A stretch of DNA of 64,000 bases from Euptelea pleiosperma (taxonomy: Eukaryota > Streptophyta > Magnoliopsida > Ranunculales > Eupteleaceae): positions 11,955,464-12,019,463 of the forward strand of contig CM068548.1 of the NCBI GenBank assembly GCA_035048495.1. The letters are read 5' to 3'. The notes below the pieces were generated by a model, which searched no databases, was not told the origin of the DNA, and saw only the letters and a program-made list of their open reading frames with translations. This document shows positions 1 through 11,200 of this stretch, piece by piece (positions within the stretch are counted from its first letter, which is position 1; the number at the start of each line of letters is the position of its first letter). The position numbers were made by a program, and so were the translations under genes.

Positions 1-1402
1 AACGAGGCAATTTTGTTTAACAGTCGTTACCTATCTTATCTATCCGTGCGTTTGTTTTTAGTTTCAGCATCTACTGTATATTTTCAGATTGTTTTTAATT
101 TCTGTAGTTTTGAGTATCTCAGAATAAACCCATGGTCCAACTCAACCAGTGGTTTAGGAGTAATAGTGGCCTTTACTGCAAGATCAGTTGACAATATGCT
201 AGGCAGGCTATACCAATGACTTATTTGCCGTGTTGGCAATCTTGTAGGCAGCGGCAATTGCTGCTGCTTCTATTGTATTGCCATTGATGCCAAACCCAGA
301 GGTCTGCAACTGCTTCTGCTTGACGTCTTTTTGTTTCGGGGCAGGTGTTCTTGTCCCGAACATGGCATCTTTTTTTTTTGTAAATCTTGTAGTAGTTCTG
401 GACCTACACTTGCATGATAATGCAGAAACTAAGATAACCAAAACGAGAAAAGCAGCAGCTATAAACACCTTTTGCAGCCAGGTTCTCAAATATGGAAGAT
501 AGGGTTCAAGAAAGAGAAATCACAGTTCACTATTCAGTGAAGCATTTCACCATTGCCTTGCTTCTGCTAGTGACTCTTCTACGAGTTTTGACGTGTTAGT
601 TTTCTTTCAAATCTTTAAAAAAGAAAAGAGGATAGTTGTCCACCTTTACTGAGACCATCTAGATTTTCGCTTATTTATAATCTTCTATTTTAATTTTACC
701 CCTCTTTCTGTGCCTTCGGGAAGAAATCCATACTTTCCTTTCAAAACATCAAATACGAATCAATTTGAAATTAAGAAAATAGTCACTGGGTGCAATCACT
801 TCCCCATCTTGTTGATTGCCATATCCTTACCTCACCTTCATCTGAAGTGGAGAATTTTTTTTGAAGCGGCGGGTACACCTTATCAGCATGGTTTAAAATT
901 TTTCATGGATCGTTTCATCTTGTTCCAGGTAGTGTACAATATATAAATGAATGTATTGTCTTGTGGCAAAAGCCTAATTTAAATACTAACGGCCTGTTTG
1001 GTATGTGAGAAAAAAAAGTTCCAACAGCGAATATTTAGTTAGACATATAATATCTTGGCTAAATATTTGTGCATATCAATATTTAGCAATGTTTGGAATG
1101 TGTATTAGTTAGCTCCATTTTCTTTCAATTTGTCTGCGTCCTACGTATCAAAGTAAGTCAAATATGGGTTAGGTGAGTGTGGAACCCACATCTTAGGTCA
1201 CAGGATCCAAGCAGTGTCATTTTTATCTTTTTATATATTAAAAAAAATTATTTTTATTGAAAATAGTGATTTTCCCATGAGAATATAAAATTTTCCCACC
1301 AAAGCTTATTTTGTGTGAAAATATTTACTCCGGGGGAGGAACAAACAAATATTTTTCAGCTGCGGCAGCCAAATTTGTGGGCACGGCTAAATTTATCTAC
1401 AG
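1..1402. other. Non-coding AT-rich stretch, no gene recognised
   Basis: I see no supported gene here. A minus-strand open frame at 208-489 has a hydrophobic N-terminal stretch followed by an Ala-rich tail, but it lacks an ATG and has an in-frame stop just upstream. Near 991 there is a Tourist-like terminus (GGCCTGTTTGGTATG) without a partner. Confidence 0.4.
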
Positions 1403-1601
1403 ATGGGCTCTGATAGTCAGACACCTACCAGGTAGATCAAATAATGAGGTAAAGAACTTTTGGAACTCAAGCATAAAGAAGAAACTCATCTCTAATGGTA
1501 TTTCTAATCTAACCACCCTTAATGATATCTCCATCCCATTTGGTTCTAATGAAGGTTTGTTGTCACCCAATGCAAACTCTAATTTCATGACGGGCATCTA
1601 A
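1403..1601 (+). pseudogene. R2R3-MYB exon 3 relic (end of R3 repeat)
   Basis: After a good acceptor (CTACAG), the translation gives R-WALIVRHLPGRSNNEVKNF followed by WNSSIKKKLIS. This is the C-terminal half of an R3 MYB repeat, and the acceptor lies where R2R3-MYB genes normally carry intron 2 (before the first Trp of R3 helix 2/3). I see no R2 or exon 1/2 sequence upstream in the window. The frame stops after about 66 residues, where sequence resembling the inner part of the local MITE family (GATCATCTTAGACAATCC) begins. A further open stretch at about 1620-1721 in another frame may be the displaced C-terminus. In the MYB family this domain binds DNA, but this copy cannot make a complete domain. 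A distant 5' part outside the window cannot be excluded. Confidence 0.7.
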
Positions 1602-1872
1602 CATGATCATCTTAGACAATCCAACCGCACATAATAACGTTATAAATAGATTCCTCCCTAATGCAATGCGAATGATACAAGGTTTTGATCATGGAGATCT
1701 TAAAATAGATTTGATGGATTAAATTTAGATTGGGTTACAAGTAATAACGTTATAAATAGTGAACATTAACGCTAAGTAGCTACAAAAGCATATCATCTCC
1801 AACAACTATCTATAGCTATCTTAGTATTTGAATAACAATCAGTCTCTTTTAGCGATGAGAGCTTTATCAAAA

Positions 1873-2265
1873 GAGTCCGTCTAGAGCTACACCCATTTCT
1901 TACATCCACTTCTTGCACCCAAGGTTGGGGCCTACATGGAGATCATCTTAGACAATCCAACCGCACATTGAGTTTTTCATACTATGGTTATCTTCCTCAC
2001 AAAAAATCAAGACATTTTAAGATTCCTAACTTCATAAAAATATAACTTTAATTTAAACGATCCAGACCATCCAATTTAACCATTATTTTCGATCAATATT
2101 TTATATGGTTAACAATTTTGAAGTAAATCGATTTTTTGCAACCATGATCATCATGGCAAGGACAACTTAATGTGTGGTTGGATTGCCCAACATGATCTCC
2201 ATGTGGGCCCCAATCTCGGGTGTAAGAAGTGGATGTAAGAAATGGGTGTAGCTCTAGACGGAACC
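1873..2265. mobile_element. Mutator-type MITE (GAGTCCGTC family), 393 bp
   Basis: Long inverted termini begin with GAGTCCGTCTAGAGCTACAC on the left and end with the complementary GCTCTAGACGG on the right. Perfect 9-bp direct repeats TTATCAAAA flank it (1864-1872 and 2266-2274). The 9-bp duplication and long termini are typical of Mutator-like non-autonomous elements. A second copy lies at 21718-22103. It has no coding capacity. Confidence 0.9.
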
Positions 2266-2715
2266 TTATCAAAAAGGTATTAACTCCACCGGCTTCTTCA
2301 AAACAGCTTAAAAAAAAATAGTAAATGACCAAAACACCCCATCCTTAATCCTAGCAATTCCCTTCAATCTATTTTCTTCTAATTAGTGCTTTTTATTGCC
2401 GATTTAGCAAATTTTCTGAAAAGGGAAGTAAGTCTATGAAATATGACTCCAAAAAGCAAACAATTACTGACCTTCGGAATAAATTTCCCTAAAAAATCTT
2501 TTCATTCAGGAAACCCTAATATTTTTTATTTCAGGAATCTTTGAATTGTAGATAACCAAACCAATAACATTAAACCAACAAATCAAACCAAACAAGGATC
2601 CAAATATAAGATATAATAGTAAAAAGAAGAGAGGGGTAAGATTGGCTTGAATGTTGAAGAAATTAATGTGGATATTGAATCTTCGATGAGGATAATGTTT
2701 TTGGTTTCTCAAGAG

Positions 2716-3121
2716 GAGTAAAACTTGTGTCACAAAATGTTGTGACTGAACACGGTCACAGCACTCAATATGAGCCACGTGGTATACTATTAGAGGACGA
2801 TGACTGTATGGATGTTTGGGCAGTCCCTCGGTGGACTGGTACACAAAAAATCAGCTTGATTAGTGATTTCTAACTGATTCTATTGAAGTTATTTTCACGG
2901 GTTGATTTTAACGGTACGAATTTGAGCAGTATTGAGCGTTTTTTGGGTGCAAAAATCCAAAGGTTTTAAATCACTAATCAGGCTGATTTTTGGTTTGTAG
3001 GTCCACCGAGGGACTGGTCAAACATCCATACGGTCAAAGACCTCTGATAGTATGCCACGTGTCTCGTATTGAGTGCTGTGACCGTGTTCCGTCACAACAT
3101 CTCGTGACACAAGTTTTACTC
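2716..3121. mobile_element. Mutator-type MITE (GAGTAAAAC family), 406 bp
   Basis: It is bounded by GAGTAAAACTTGTGTCACAA on the left and by GACACAAGTTTTACTC on the right, with perfect 9-bp direct repeats TCTCAAGAG (2707-2715 and 3122-3130). It contains the shared core GGATGTTTGG...AAAAATCAGC and CACGTG hexamers at 2776 and 3056. A related copy is at 21135-21505. Confidence 0.92.
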
Positions 3122-3139
3122 TCTCAAGAGTTCCTGAGC

Positions 3140-3398
3140 GGATAAAACTTTGATGACCGGGCCCTGTCATCGAATGAGATGACAGGGTAGCAGATCTCGG
3201 CAGGTGTATTTTGCACGGACTGATAACCTCGATCTCACCACACACGTACCCAGGTGTGTACTTGAGTGTTTTTTGCCAAGACACTCACCTGTGTACGTGT
3301 GCTGAGGCCGAGGTGGTCCCACCGTACAAAATCAGTTGCCGTGATCTACTGCCCTGTCATGCCCTTCGATGACAGGGCACGTCATCGAAGTTTTACTC
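3140..3398. mobile_element. Mutator-type MITE, 259 bp, adjacent to the previous one
   Basis: It starts GGATAAAACTTTGATGACC and ends GGTCATC-like sequence then GTTTTACTC (inverted), with perfect 9-bp direct repeats TTCCTGAGC at 3131-3139 and 3399-3407. It inserted immediately beside the right target duplication of the 2716-3121 element. Inner arms around ACACTCACCTGTGTACGTGT also pair with the left arm near 3238-3270. Confidence 0.88.
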
Positions 3399-3478
3399 TT
3401 CCTGAGCTGTCTATCCCTGTACTGTTGAGGAGGCCACTTATGGTTGTAAATACTATAGAATAAAGGTTCAAGTTTTAA

Positions 3479-3659
3479 GGACCACCTTTTTCTGACCCCT
3501 CTTGGTGTTGGCGCGCTTGGCAGTGGATTTCATGAATCCAACGATGGTTGTCAATGCCCCCAAAAGTGAAAAAATTGATGTCAGCTCGGCGCTAACAACA
3601 ACCGTTGGATTCTTGAAATCCACGGCGAACACCATGAAGGGTCAGAAAAATGGGGGTCC
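3479..3659. mobile_element. Short foldback MITE, about 181 bp
   Basis: The termini GGACCACCTTTTTCTGACCC and its imperfect complement GGGTCAGAAAAATGGGGGTCC are inverted, and inner arms around GTGGATTTCATGAATCCAAC pair with GTTGGATTCTTGAAATCCAC. I could not find a clean target duplication. The related locus near 15560 lacks it. A similar arm sequence occurs at 23041-23184. Confidence 0.7.
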
Positions 3660-3736
3660 CCTAAGCCCCCCACAAGTAGAAGAAAACCTCAATCTTACCA
3701 ACCAAATAAACAATAGATACATAGATATTGTGTAAA

Positions 3737-4135
3737 GGGTTGGGCTCAGTTGACAGGTAAAAAATGACAGGATTCTGTACAGGGATACAATATAAGCCAC
3801 GTGGCACACTCTTAGAGGAATCGGACCGTATGGATGTTTTTACAATCCCATGGTGGACCTACAAACCAAATAGCAGCCTGATTAGTGATTTAGTGGCTTT
3901 GGTTTGGACTTATTTTCATGGGCTGATCTCAACTGTGGGAATTTGAGCAGTATTTGAGGTACAAAGATCCAACGCCTATAAATCACTAATCAGGCTGAGT
4001 TTTGGTTTGTAAGTCCTCTATGGGATTGGACAAACATCCATACGTTCAGATTCCTCTAAGAGTATGCCACGTGGCTTATATTATGTCCCTGTACAGAATC
4101 CTGTCATTTTTTCACCTGTCAACGAAGCCCGACCC
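3737..4135. mobile_element. Mutator-type MITE (GGGTTGGGCTC family), 399 bp
   Basis: It begins GGGTTGGGCTCAGTTGACAGG and ends with the inverted CCTGTCAACGAAGCCCGACCC. Perfect 9-bp repeats TTGTGTAAA flank it (3728-3736, 4136-4144). The inner region has the shared core (TATGGATGTTT, AACCAAA..CAGCCTGATTAG) and two CACGTG motifs (3798, 4068). Confidence 0.92.
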
Positions 4136-4183
4136 TTGTGTAAATATGTAAATCTAATAACTAAGTTTCTAGTATAATAACAT

Positions 4184-4508
4184 GGGTCAGGATCAGGGGA
4201 CAACTATTTTTGCGTACTCAAATAGAAGATGAATTAATGGTTGATTTTTGGTAAGGATGATCCGCTCACCCCAACAAAAAATCAGCCCATTCTGAAATTT
4301 CTAACCCCATCAAATGTAGTTTTCAAGTTACACAGTAAAAATAGACGGTTCATAATTCTTCAACTTCTAAACCAGTCTACGAATATCAGAATGATTTGAA
4401 TTTTTATGAGGATGATCTCCTCACCATAAAGATCATCCTCACCAAAAATCAGTCATTGATTCATCTTCTATGTGGGTCCGCCAAATGGTTGTCCCCCGAT
4501 CCTGACCC
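4184..4508. mobile_element. Mutator-type MITE, 325 bp
   Basis: It begins GGGTCAGGATCAGGGGACAA and ends with the inverted TTGTCCCCCGATCCTGACCC. The flanking 9-mers are TAATAACAT (4175-4183) and AAATAACAT (4509-4517), one mismatch. Its inner sequence resembles 16140-16410 (GATGATCTC..CACC...AAAAATCAG). Confidence 0.85.
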
Positions 4509-4585
4509 AAATAACATATGCACAGATTATGCCACGTGGCGCGTTAAAGCTTCCGACAGCGGCACAAGAGAGAGAATACGTCTTA

Positions 4586-4986
4586 GGGTCGTGATGTAAC
4601 AAGGTATACCTGAGATCTTTTCATTTGCGGAAGCGGCATTTTTGGCAGTCACCACTGCCATCTGGGCCCACTGACCGTATGGATGTTTAGCCCACCCCTT
4701 AATAGACATTCATACAAAAAATCAGCTTGTTTAATAATTTTAGCCGTTGGTTTTAATACTCAAAAAATGGTTGCATTCAACGGCTATAAGAACGCCTTAA
4801 AAAGTGCTAAAAAGTTAAAATCTAATGGTTATAGATTACCAATCAAGGTGATTTTTGATCTGTATATCCAACAAGAGATGGGATAAACATCCGTGCGGTC
4901 AGTGGGCCCAGATGGCAGCGGTGACTACTAAAAATGCCGCTTCCGCAAATGAACAGTTTCAGGCATACCTTGTTACATCTTTTTCC
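4586..4986. mobile_element. Mutator-type MITE (GTAACAAGG family), 401 bp, in the LCYE upstream region
   Basis: The inverted termini GGGTCGTGATGTAACAAGG and CCTTGTTACATCTTTTTCC are flanked by perfect 9-bp repeats TACGTCTTA (4577-4585, 4987-4995). It ends about 300 bp before the lycopene cyclase start codon. A related element with the same style of terminus is at 34578-34990. Confidence 0.9.
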
Positions 4987-5288
4987 TACGTCTTATATCC
5001 TGAATCCCAAAGGCCGATATCCGAGAGTAGCTTTTTCAACAGCTCAAACCAATCCTCTCTTGCCACGTGGAGTACTGAAGGGATGGCAACGACTGTACAG
5101 TTCAACACTCAACGCAGACAAAAACCTCTCCTCCTCCTCCCTATCTCTTTACGGTGAAAGAGAGCGACACGGAGCCAAACTTTGTCCTTCGCACTCTCCC
5201 AAATTCCCAATTGCTTTCTCACACACAAACACCGCCTCCGTGTACAGAGCACAGTAATGTGAACCAGAGATAAGGTTTAGTAGCAACG
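4987..5288 (+). promoter_or_regulatory. Probable LCYE proximal promoter and 5' UTR
   Basis: This is the unique sequence between the last MITE and the LCYE ATG. It carries a CACGTG G-box within TGCCACGTGG at 5064-5069. I see no canonical TATA box, and the transcription start is not determinable. The pyrimidine-rich stretch near 5127-5150 may lie in the 5' leader. Confidence 0.45.
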
Positions 5289-8200
5289 ATGGAGTGTCTT
5301 GGAGCTCGAAACATAACAGCAATGGCCGTCTCTCCTTGCCCTGCTTGGATGTCTCGAACAAGGAGTCTGATTTTTAACCAGACTCCTCAGTTCTATCGGT
5401 ACCGCTCATGTCGACCGCTTCAGCGAGTCAGGGCTAGCAGCGGGAGCGACAGTTGTATAGCGGTTAAGGAAGGTTTTGTAGACGAGGAAAACTACATCAA
5501 GGCTGGAGGTTCTGAGCTTCTCTTTGTTCAAATGCAACAGACCAAGCCCATGGAGAAGCAGGCCAAGATCGCCGACAAGGTCCCTCCTTTTTTTTCGCTC
5601 AATTATGTCTACTTTTATCATTCTTGTCATTTAGTTGATCAGAATTTAGAAATTAGATTACATTTTGGTGGCATTTAGTGTTTGGTTGAGGTTTTGCTTC
5701 TGGTTCGATTTCTTGATCTTATGTTTTGCTGTTGTGTGTTGGTCTTAGATTAGTTATGTTCTTTAAAAAGTGTGCACAATCCTAACTACGCACTTATGGA
5801 CATGTTAAACATTATTATTTTGACGTGGACGAAAAACTAATTTGGTGTCGTCAAGTTTATATTTTGTGATTTGGCTTTGAGGACGATTGTTTGTGCTCTT
5901 AATAGCATGTTTCAATGTCTCATTCTGTCTTGTTTCATCGTGTAAGTTGTCGAGACTCGAGACCATTTATGGGGATATATCTCATTTCATACTAGAACCC
6001 TAATTGAAGTAACTTAAACCTTCTGTTTTTAGTAAATGTGTATTTTATACTACATATAAAAAAGATCAACGACATAATTTTAGCTTAGGTATGCATTAAA
6101 AATCATGTAATGTGTATATATATACGGGGTATTGTAAGTGGCAGAGTGGCCTTGGCGCCACAATTTACTGAGATTCAGCCCCGTGTCGCACCGATTAGTA
6201 ACAGTAAACATTTAAATAAAAAGAAAGATGTATCATTTTTCCCCAATATCACATTCCCTCTTATTCAGTTTTGGTCAAGATGTTTCGATTCTGTTGGCTT
6301 AACAAGACGCTAAATGAGATCTAGATTTTAAAACTTGCTTAGTTATTAGTGCTTGTCAGCAAACACTTACTCGTAATGTTTTGGAAATTTTCACTGTTTG
6401 TGCCATACAACTCCTATCTTGTTAAATGTATTAATGATTTGTTACTGAAAGTTTCCATGTTCTCCTTTCAAATTTCCACACATTCTACTTTTTCAGTATT
6501 GTCATGGTGGTACAGTTAAAGATGTTTAGTTGGTTATATAGTCGAGTTAACTATTATACGGTTTTTGATGAAATTCTTGGTTATTAATTCGTCTTGCAGT
6601 TGCCACCAATAGCTATTGGAGATTCTATACTGGATTTGGTAGTGATTGGTTGTGGTCCAGCTGGTCTCTCTCTAGCTGCAGAATCAGCTAAATTAGGCTT
6701 GAATGTTGGCCTTATTGGGCCTGATCTTCCTTTTACAAATAATTATGGTGTGTGGGAGGATGAATTTAAAGGTAATTTTTTTATTCATATTGAAAAACCA
6801 ACAATTAGAGCTGTAAATACATTTCTTCATTTTATTTGGAATGAGTTTCATTGTTTTCTTTGAATCAAACTTGAAACAACACTAAGCTATAGATATTTAT
6901 TATTATTTCTTGATAGTTACTTCTAGACTTAATTCTTTTCCCTGATGTTGTTGATTACCTCTGTAGGAGAACCGTTGTTCCTCTTGCTCTTATGCATGTA
7001 ATTATGAGTTTTTGTGAGTGTCGTTTGCAAAAGTGCCTTAAGGACTGGTTTTCTTCCTTTGAGGTTCCTTTAGAGAATCAGGCTGTGGTTTCCATATCAA
7101 AGCTTATTTATTTACCATATCCACTTATTGCTTGTCAGCTCCTTAACTTTTTTGACCTTATGCCGCTTGAGTATAGCTTCTCGTCTATTAGTTTTATGTA
7201 TTTTAGAACTACCTCCAGCTAAAACCAGTTGATTCTCAATATTATTAGCTCTTTTTTCTATGCTGCTATCATGAAAGCTAGGACAGACATGTCAGTAGGA
7301 CCCCTAATCCCATCATTGCTTGCATCTTATCATACTCCCCTGTAGGCAATAGTCATTTCACAGCTTATTATATGGTTAATATTGTTTATAGACTTGTAAT
7401 GATGTAATAAAATTTCACAGCTTATTATATGGTTAATAGTGTTTATAGACTTGTAATGATGTAATAAAATTTCTTGATCCATTTAAAAATTTTGTGTCTG
7501 TTTTAGCTCCATAAAATTTGAATCTAAGCGTTTCATTGTTCAGATCTTGGGCTTGAAGGCTGTATTGAGCATGTTTGGAGCTAAAACAGCTTATTATATG
7601 GTTAATAGTGTTTATAGACTTGTAATGATGTAATAAAATTTCTTGATCCATTTAAAAATTTTGTGTCTGTTTTAGCTCCATAAAATTTGAAGCTAAGCGT
7701 TTCATTGTTCAGATCTTGGGCTTGAAGGCTGTATTGAGCATGTTTGGCAGGATACAATTGTATATCTTGATAGCGACGATCCCATTATGATTGGTCGTGC
7801 TTATGGACGGGTTAGTCGACATTTGCTGCATGAAGAATTGCTGAAAAGGTAAGAATGGATGCTCTCCCCTTTTGTACAAACCAGTTTATTGGCTGTTTTT
7901 AGACTGGGTATTTAATGGAGATATGATTCCTATTAATCTCCTCTAGGTGTGTCGAGTCAGGTGTTTCATACCTTAATTCAAAAGTGGAAAGGATCATCGA
8001 AGCTACCAATGGTCATAATCTTGTTGCTTGTGAAAGGGAGATTGTTATTTCTTGCAGGTACAAATGGAATACCCTGAATTTTAACTATCAATTATTATTT
8101 CTAACATCTAACTTATTGTTATAGGCTTGCTACTGTTGCATCTGGAGCAGCTTCAGGGAAACTCCTGCAGTATGAAGTGGGCGGTCCTCGCGTTTCAGTC

Positions 8201-11200
8201 CAAACAGCTTATGGTGTGGAGGTTGAGGTATGATATACTTTTCTAAATTACAATAAAACTTTAATCATTTGATCGAGTGCCTCTGTATCACACACTTTAT
8301 TTAGGTGTTCGTTATTTTTATTTCGGTTGTTAGGACTTGGGAGCAGTTTAGTCTTTTCCTGTCTATTTGTTTATGTATATAAGAGAGATATCCTTGAGCC
8401 TAGCATAACCTGTGGTTCTGTGTCAAAAGTTACCTGGGAGCCAGGACAACTTACTTGGTCTTGCCCTAGCTAGGAATTTTTGACATCACACTAGCTTGAA
8501 TGGGTGCCTTTTTTTTTCTTGTCAAAAAAAAAAAAAAAAAGGAAAATAAAAGAAAAAGGAAAAAAGAGAAGAAAAACAAGTCATATTGGTAAAGGTACAT
8601 TTGTCCTTTTTTCTTTTTATTGTGAATTTACTTCTTTCCCCTGCATTAATTGCTATTTTGTAATTATACGGATTGGTGATGTGTTTGTGCTGTGCTTGCA
8701 TGGGTTCTTTCATGCTTGCATACACGTGTCTGTGACACACAACATTCGCCCCTGTTATTGTTCGCTTTTCTCCTCTTCTCTTCTGTACTTCCTCAGTAGT
8801 TGGTATATGTTTTAATAAAGAACAAGAAAGTCTAGTATATTTTGTGTGTGAATGATTTACTTGTAAAAAGATACAAAGTTTGTTGGTTTATGAGAACACT
8901 TTTCATCTTCTTCTTCTCCTTTTTCTGTCACAAATTATGAGTCTTTTACATTTAAGGAGTTCTTTGGTTCTTGTGACTTTTTTTTTACCTGTAACTCTGT
9001 TAATTTTGTTTGATCTTTCAGGTGGAAAACAATCCATATGATCCCAGCCTAATGGTTTTTATGGACTATAGAGATTACATGAAACAGAAAGTGCAGTGTT
9101 TGGAAGCAGAATATCCAACATTTCTTTATGTCATGCCCATGTCACCAACAAGAGTTTTCTTTGAGGTTTGCCCTATATTTTTTAGCTTTAGGTTTTCTAG
9201 TATATTCTATTTTACTTATAAAAAAAGTATATTCTATTTTGTTTCAATTTGGTATCAGACTACTTAGAAAAATCTGGCTGCAGGAAACTTGTTTGGCTTC
9301 AAGAGATGCCCTGCCCTTCGATATATTGAAGAAAAAACTAATGTCACGGTTGGAGACCATGGGTATCCGAGTTTTAAAAATTTATGAAGAGGTAATCTAT
9401 TCATCCAAATTGTGATGTCTTGTAAATTAGCAGGGCAAATAAAAACTTAACATGTCTAGAGTAATGTATTATTATGATGGAAAATTTATTGGCTCCAATC
9501 AAAATCTTTTAGGGAAACTGATTCAATTTCTTGGTGATAACATTCTTCCTGAATTATAAGTGCACCATATCTGCAATATGAATAACAGGTTTTACTATCA
9601 CTAATTTGCTTGGATATGTCCTGAAAACAATTTCTAAAAGATGCATTGGATTTTAATTTATTGCCAAAGACTCGAGGCAATTATAAACTTCTTTATCCTT
9701 TTGTTTGTCTATTATGATAATTAGCATGTTTTCTTATTTAAATGGGAAATGAAACATGTCTTCAGTGATGTGGTTTATCTTTTCTCATTTGTGTTTCACT
9801 CATGCAGTCGGTGCTTTTCTCTTGGATCACCTTTGAGATGCCTAAGAACAACTGTTGTCATTACTTTCAGAAAGAACTAAGCTATTTTGTTTTAGTCACT
9901 ATGGTACACTCATTATGTTGCGGAAAACTGAGAATCAACCCACAAATGATGGCAATGCAAAACATAAAGTGAAAATAATAAAACACTCACAAGAAACACC
10001 GTTGTATGTGGTTCACAACTAAGGTCTACGTCCACGGGCAACTATGATCGAGAGCTTCCACTATATGCAAGTTGAAAAGTTATAAAATAAGCCTAAAATG
10101 ATAGGGCTTTTTTTTTTTTTTTTGATAATTTAAACGATGGCTTATGTATGAGACCCTAACCCTAATCCCAAATCAACAAAGAAATCCCAAATGAAATATC
10201 ACCTAAAATTCGTTTCTCTAAGTTGGATGGATCAAAACCTTACATGGGCTTAAGTACAATAATGATGGAATTCGAGAATTGAGACACCCAATCCACATAC
10301 AACACATTATACCTAATAACTTTAATGTTCATATTCTAAATCTGCATTCTCCTTCCTCTTTTCTTTTTCATGCCTAGTCATTGCTTTCCTTATGTCATCA
10401 TCATTTATGCCTTGTCCTAAATGTTTGGGGTTGGCAACATGAATCCTTGCCATTCGACTCTGTTTAATGCTATGTCTTCTCTGAAAGCAATCAAAGCATA
10501 TGGCTTCAGATCTTTCCTTACAACCTCCATCCATGTCATTTTTGGTCTTCCTATCTCCTTTTTAATGCCTTCAACTTGCACTAAAGCGTTCCTTCTCACT
10601 TTGCCATCGTTGGTCTTCGTTGCACATGGGCTTTCTAAGTTGGATGAAAACCTTACATGGACTTAAGTACAATCATGATGGAATTCAAGAATTGAGACAC
10701 CCAATCGACATACAACACATTATACCTAATTAACTTTAATGTTCATATTCTAAATCTGCATTCTCCTTCCTCTTTCTTTTTCATGCCTAGTCATTGCTTT
10801 CCTTCTTATATGTCATCATCATTTACGCCTTGTCCCAAATGTTTGGGGTTGGCAACATGAATCTTTGCCATTCGACTCTGTTTAATGCTATGTCTTCTCT
10901 GAAAGCAATCAAAGCATATGGCTTCAGATCTTTTCTTACAACCTCCATCCATGTCATTTTTGGTCTTCCAATCTCCTTTTTTAAGGCCTTCAACTTGCAC
11001 CATAGTGCTCCTTCTCACTTTGCTATCGTTGGTCTTTGTTGCACATGCCTAAACCATCTCAATCGACTTTCTTTATTTTATCTCTTATTGAGCCTATTTC
11101 AATGTAATCGGGATCATCCGATTTGTTCTCTTAGTGTGTACCTCCTCAAGGTTTTGGTTTTCTGGCAAATTTAGTCACCATTCGGATTGATAAATTGGGG

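Larger units (their letters stand above)
2632..4183 (+). mobile_element. Old LINE 3' region relic, host of several MITEs
   Basis: With the MITEs removed, the remaining segments (2632-2715, 3131-3139, 3408-3478, 3660-3736, 4145-4183) align in order with about 15235-15660, which carries an RNase H-like coding relic of a non-LTR retrotransposon. Shared landmarks are CTTGAATGTTGAAGAAATTA, the block around CTGTACTGTTGAGGAGG, and AACTAAGTTTCT. This copy lacks most of the RNase H segment and is only recognisable through the alignment. Confidence 0.65.

Noticed and set aside
208..489. Minus-strand frame with a hydrophobic start and Ala-rich tail
   Set aside because: It has no ATG start and an in-frame stop shortly upstream, and I recognise no family. 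It could be an exon end, but nothing else supports it.
8504..8815. Lys-rich frame followed by hydrophobic residues
   Set aside because: It arises from an A-run and pyrimidine-rich intron sequence in LCYE intron 5.
10421..11174. Plus-strand frames as genes
   Set aside because: They are the antisense of RTE LINE 3' ends, which read sensibly on the minus strand.
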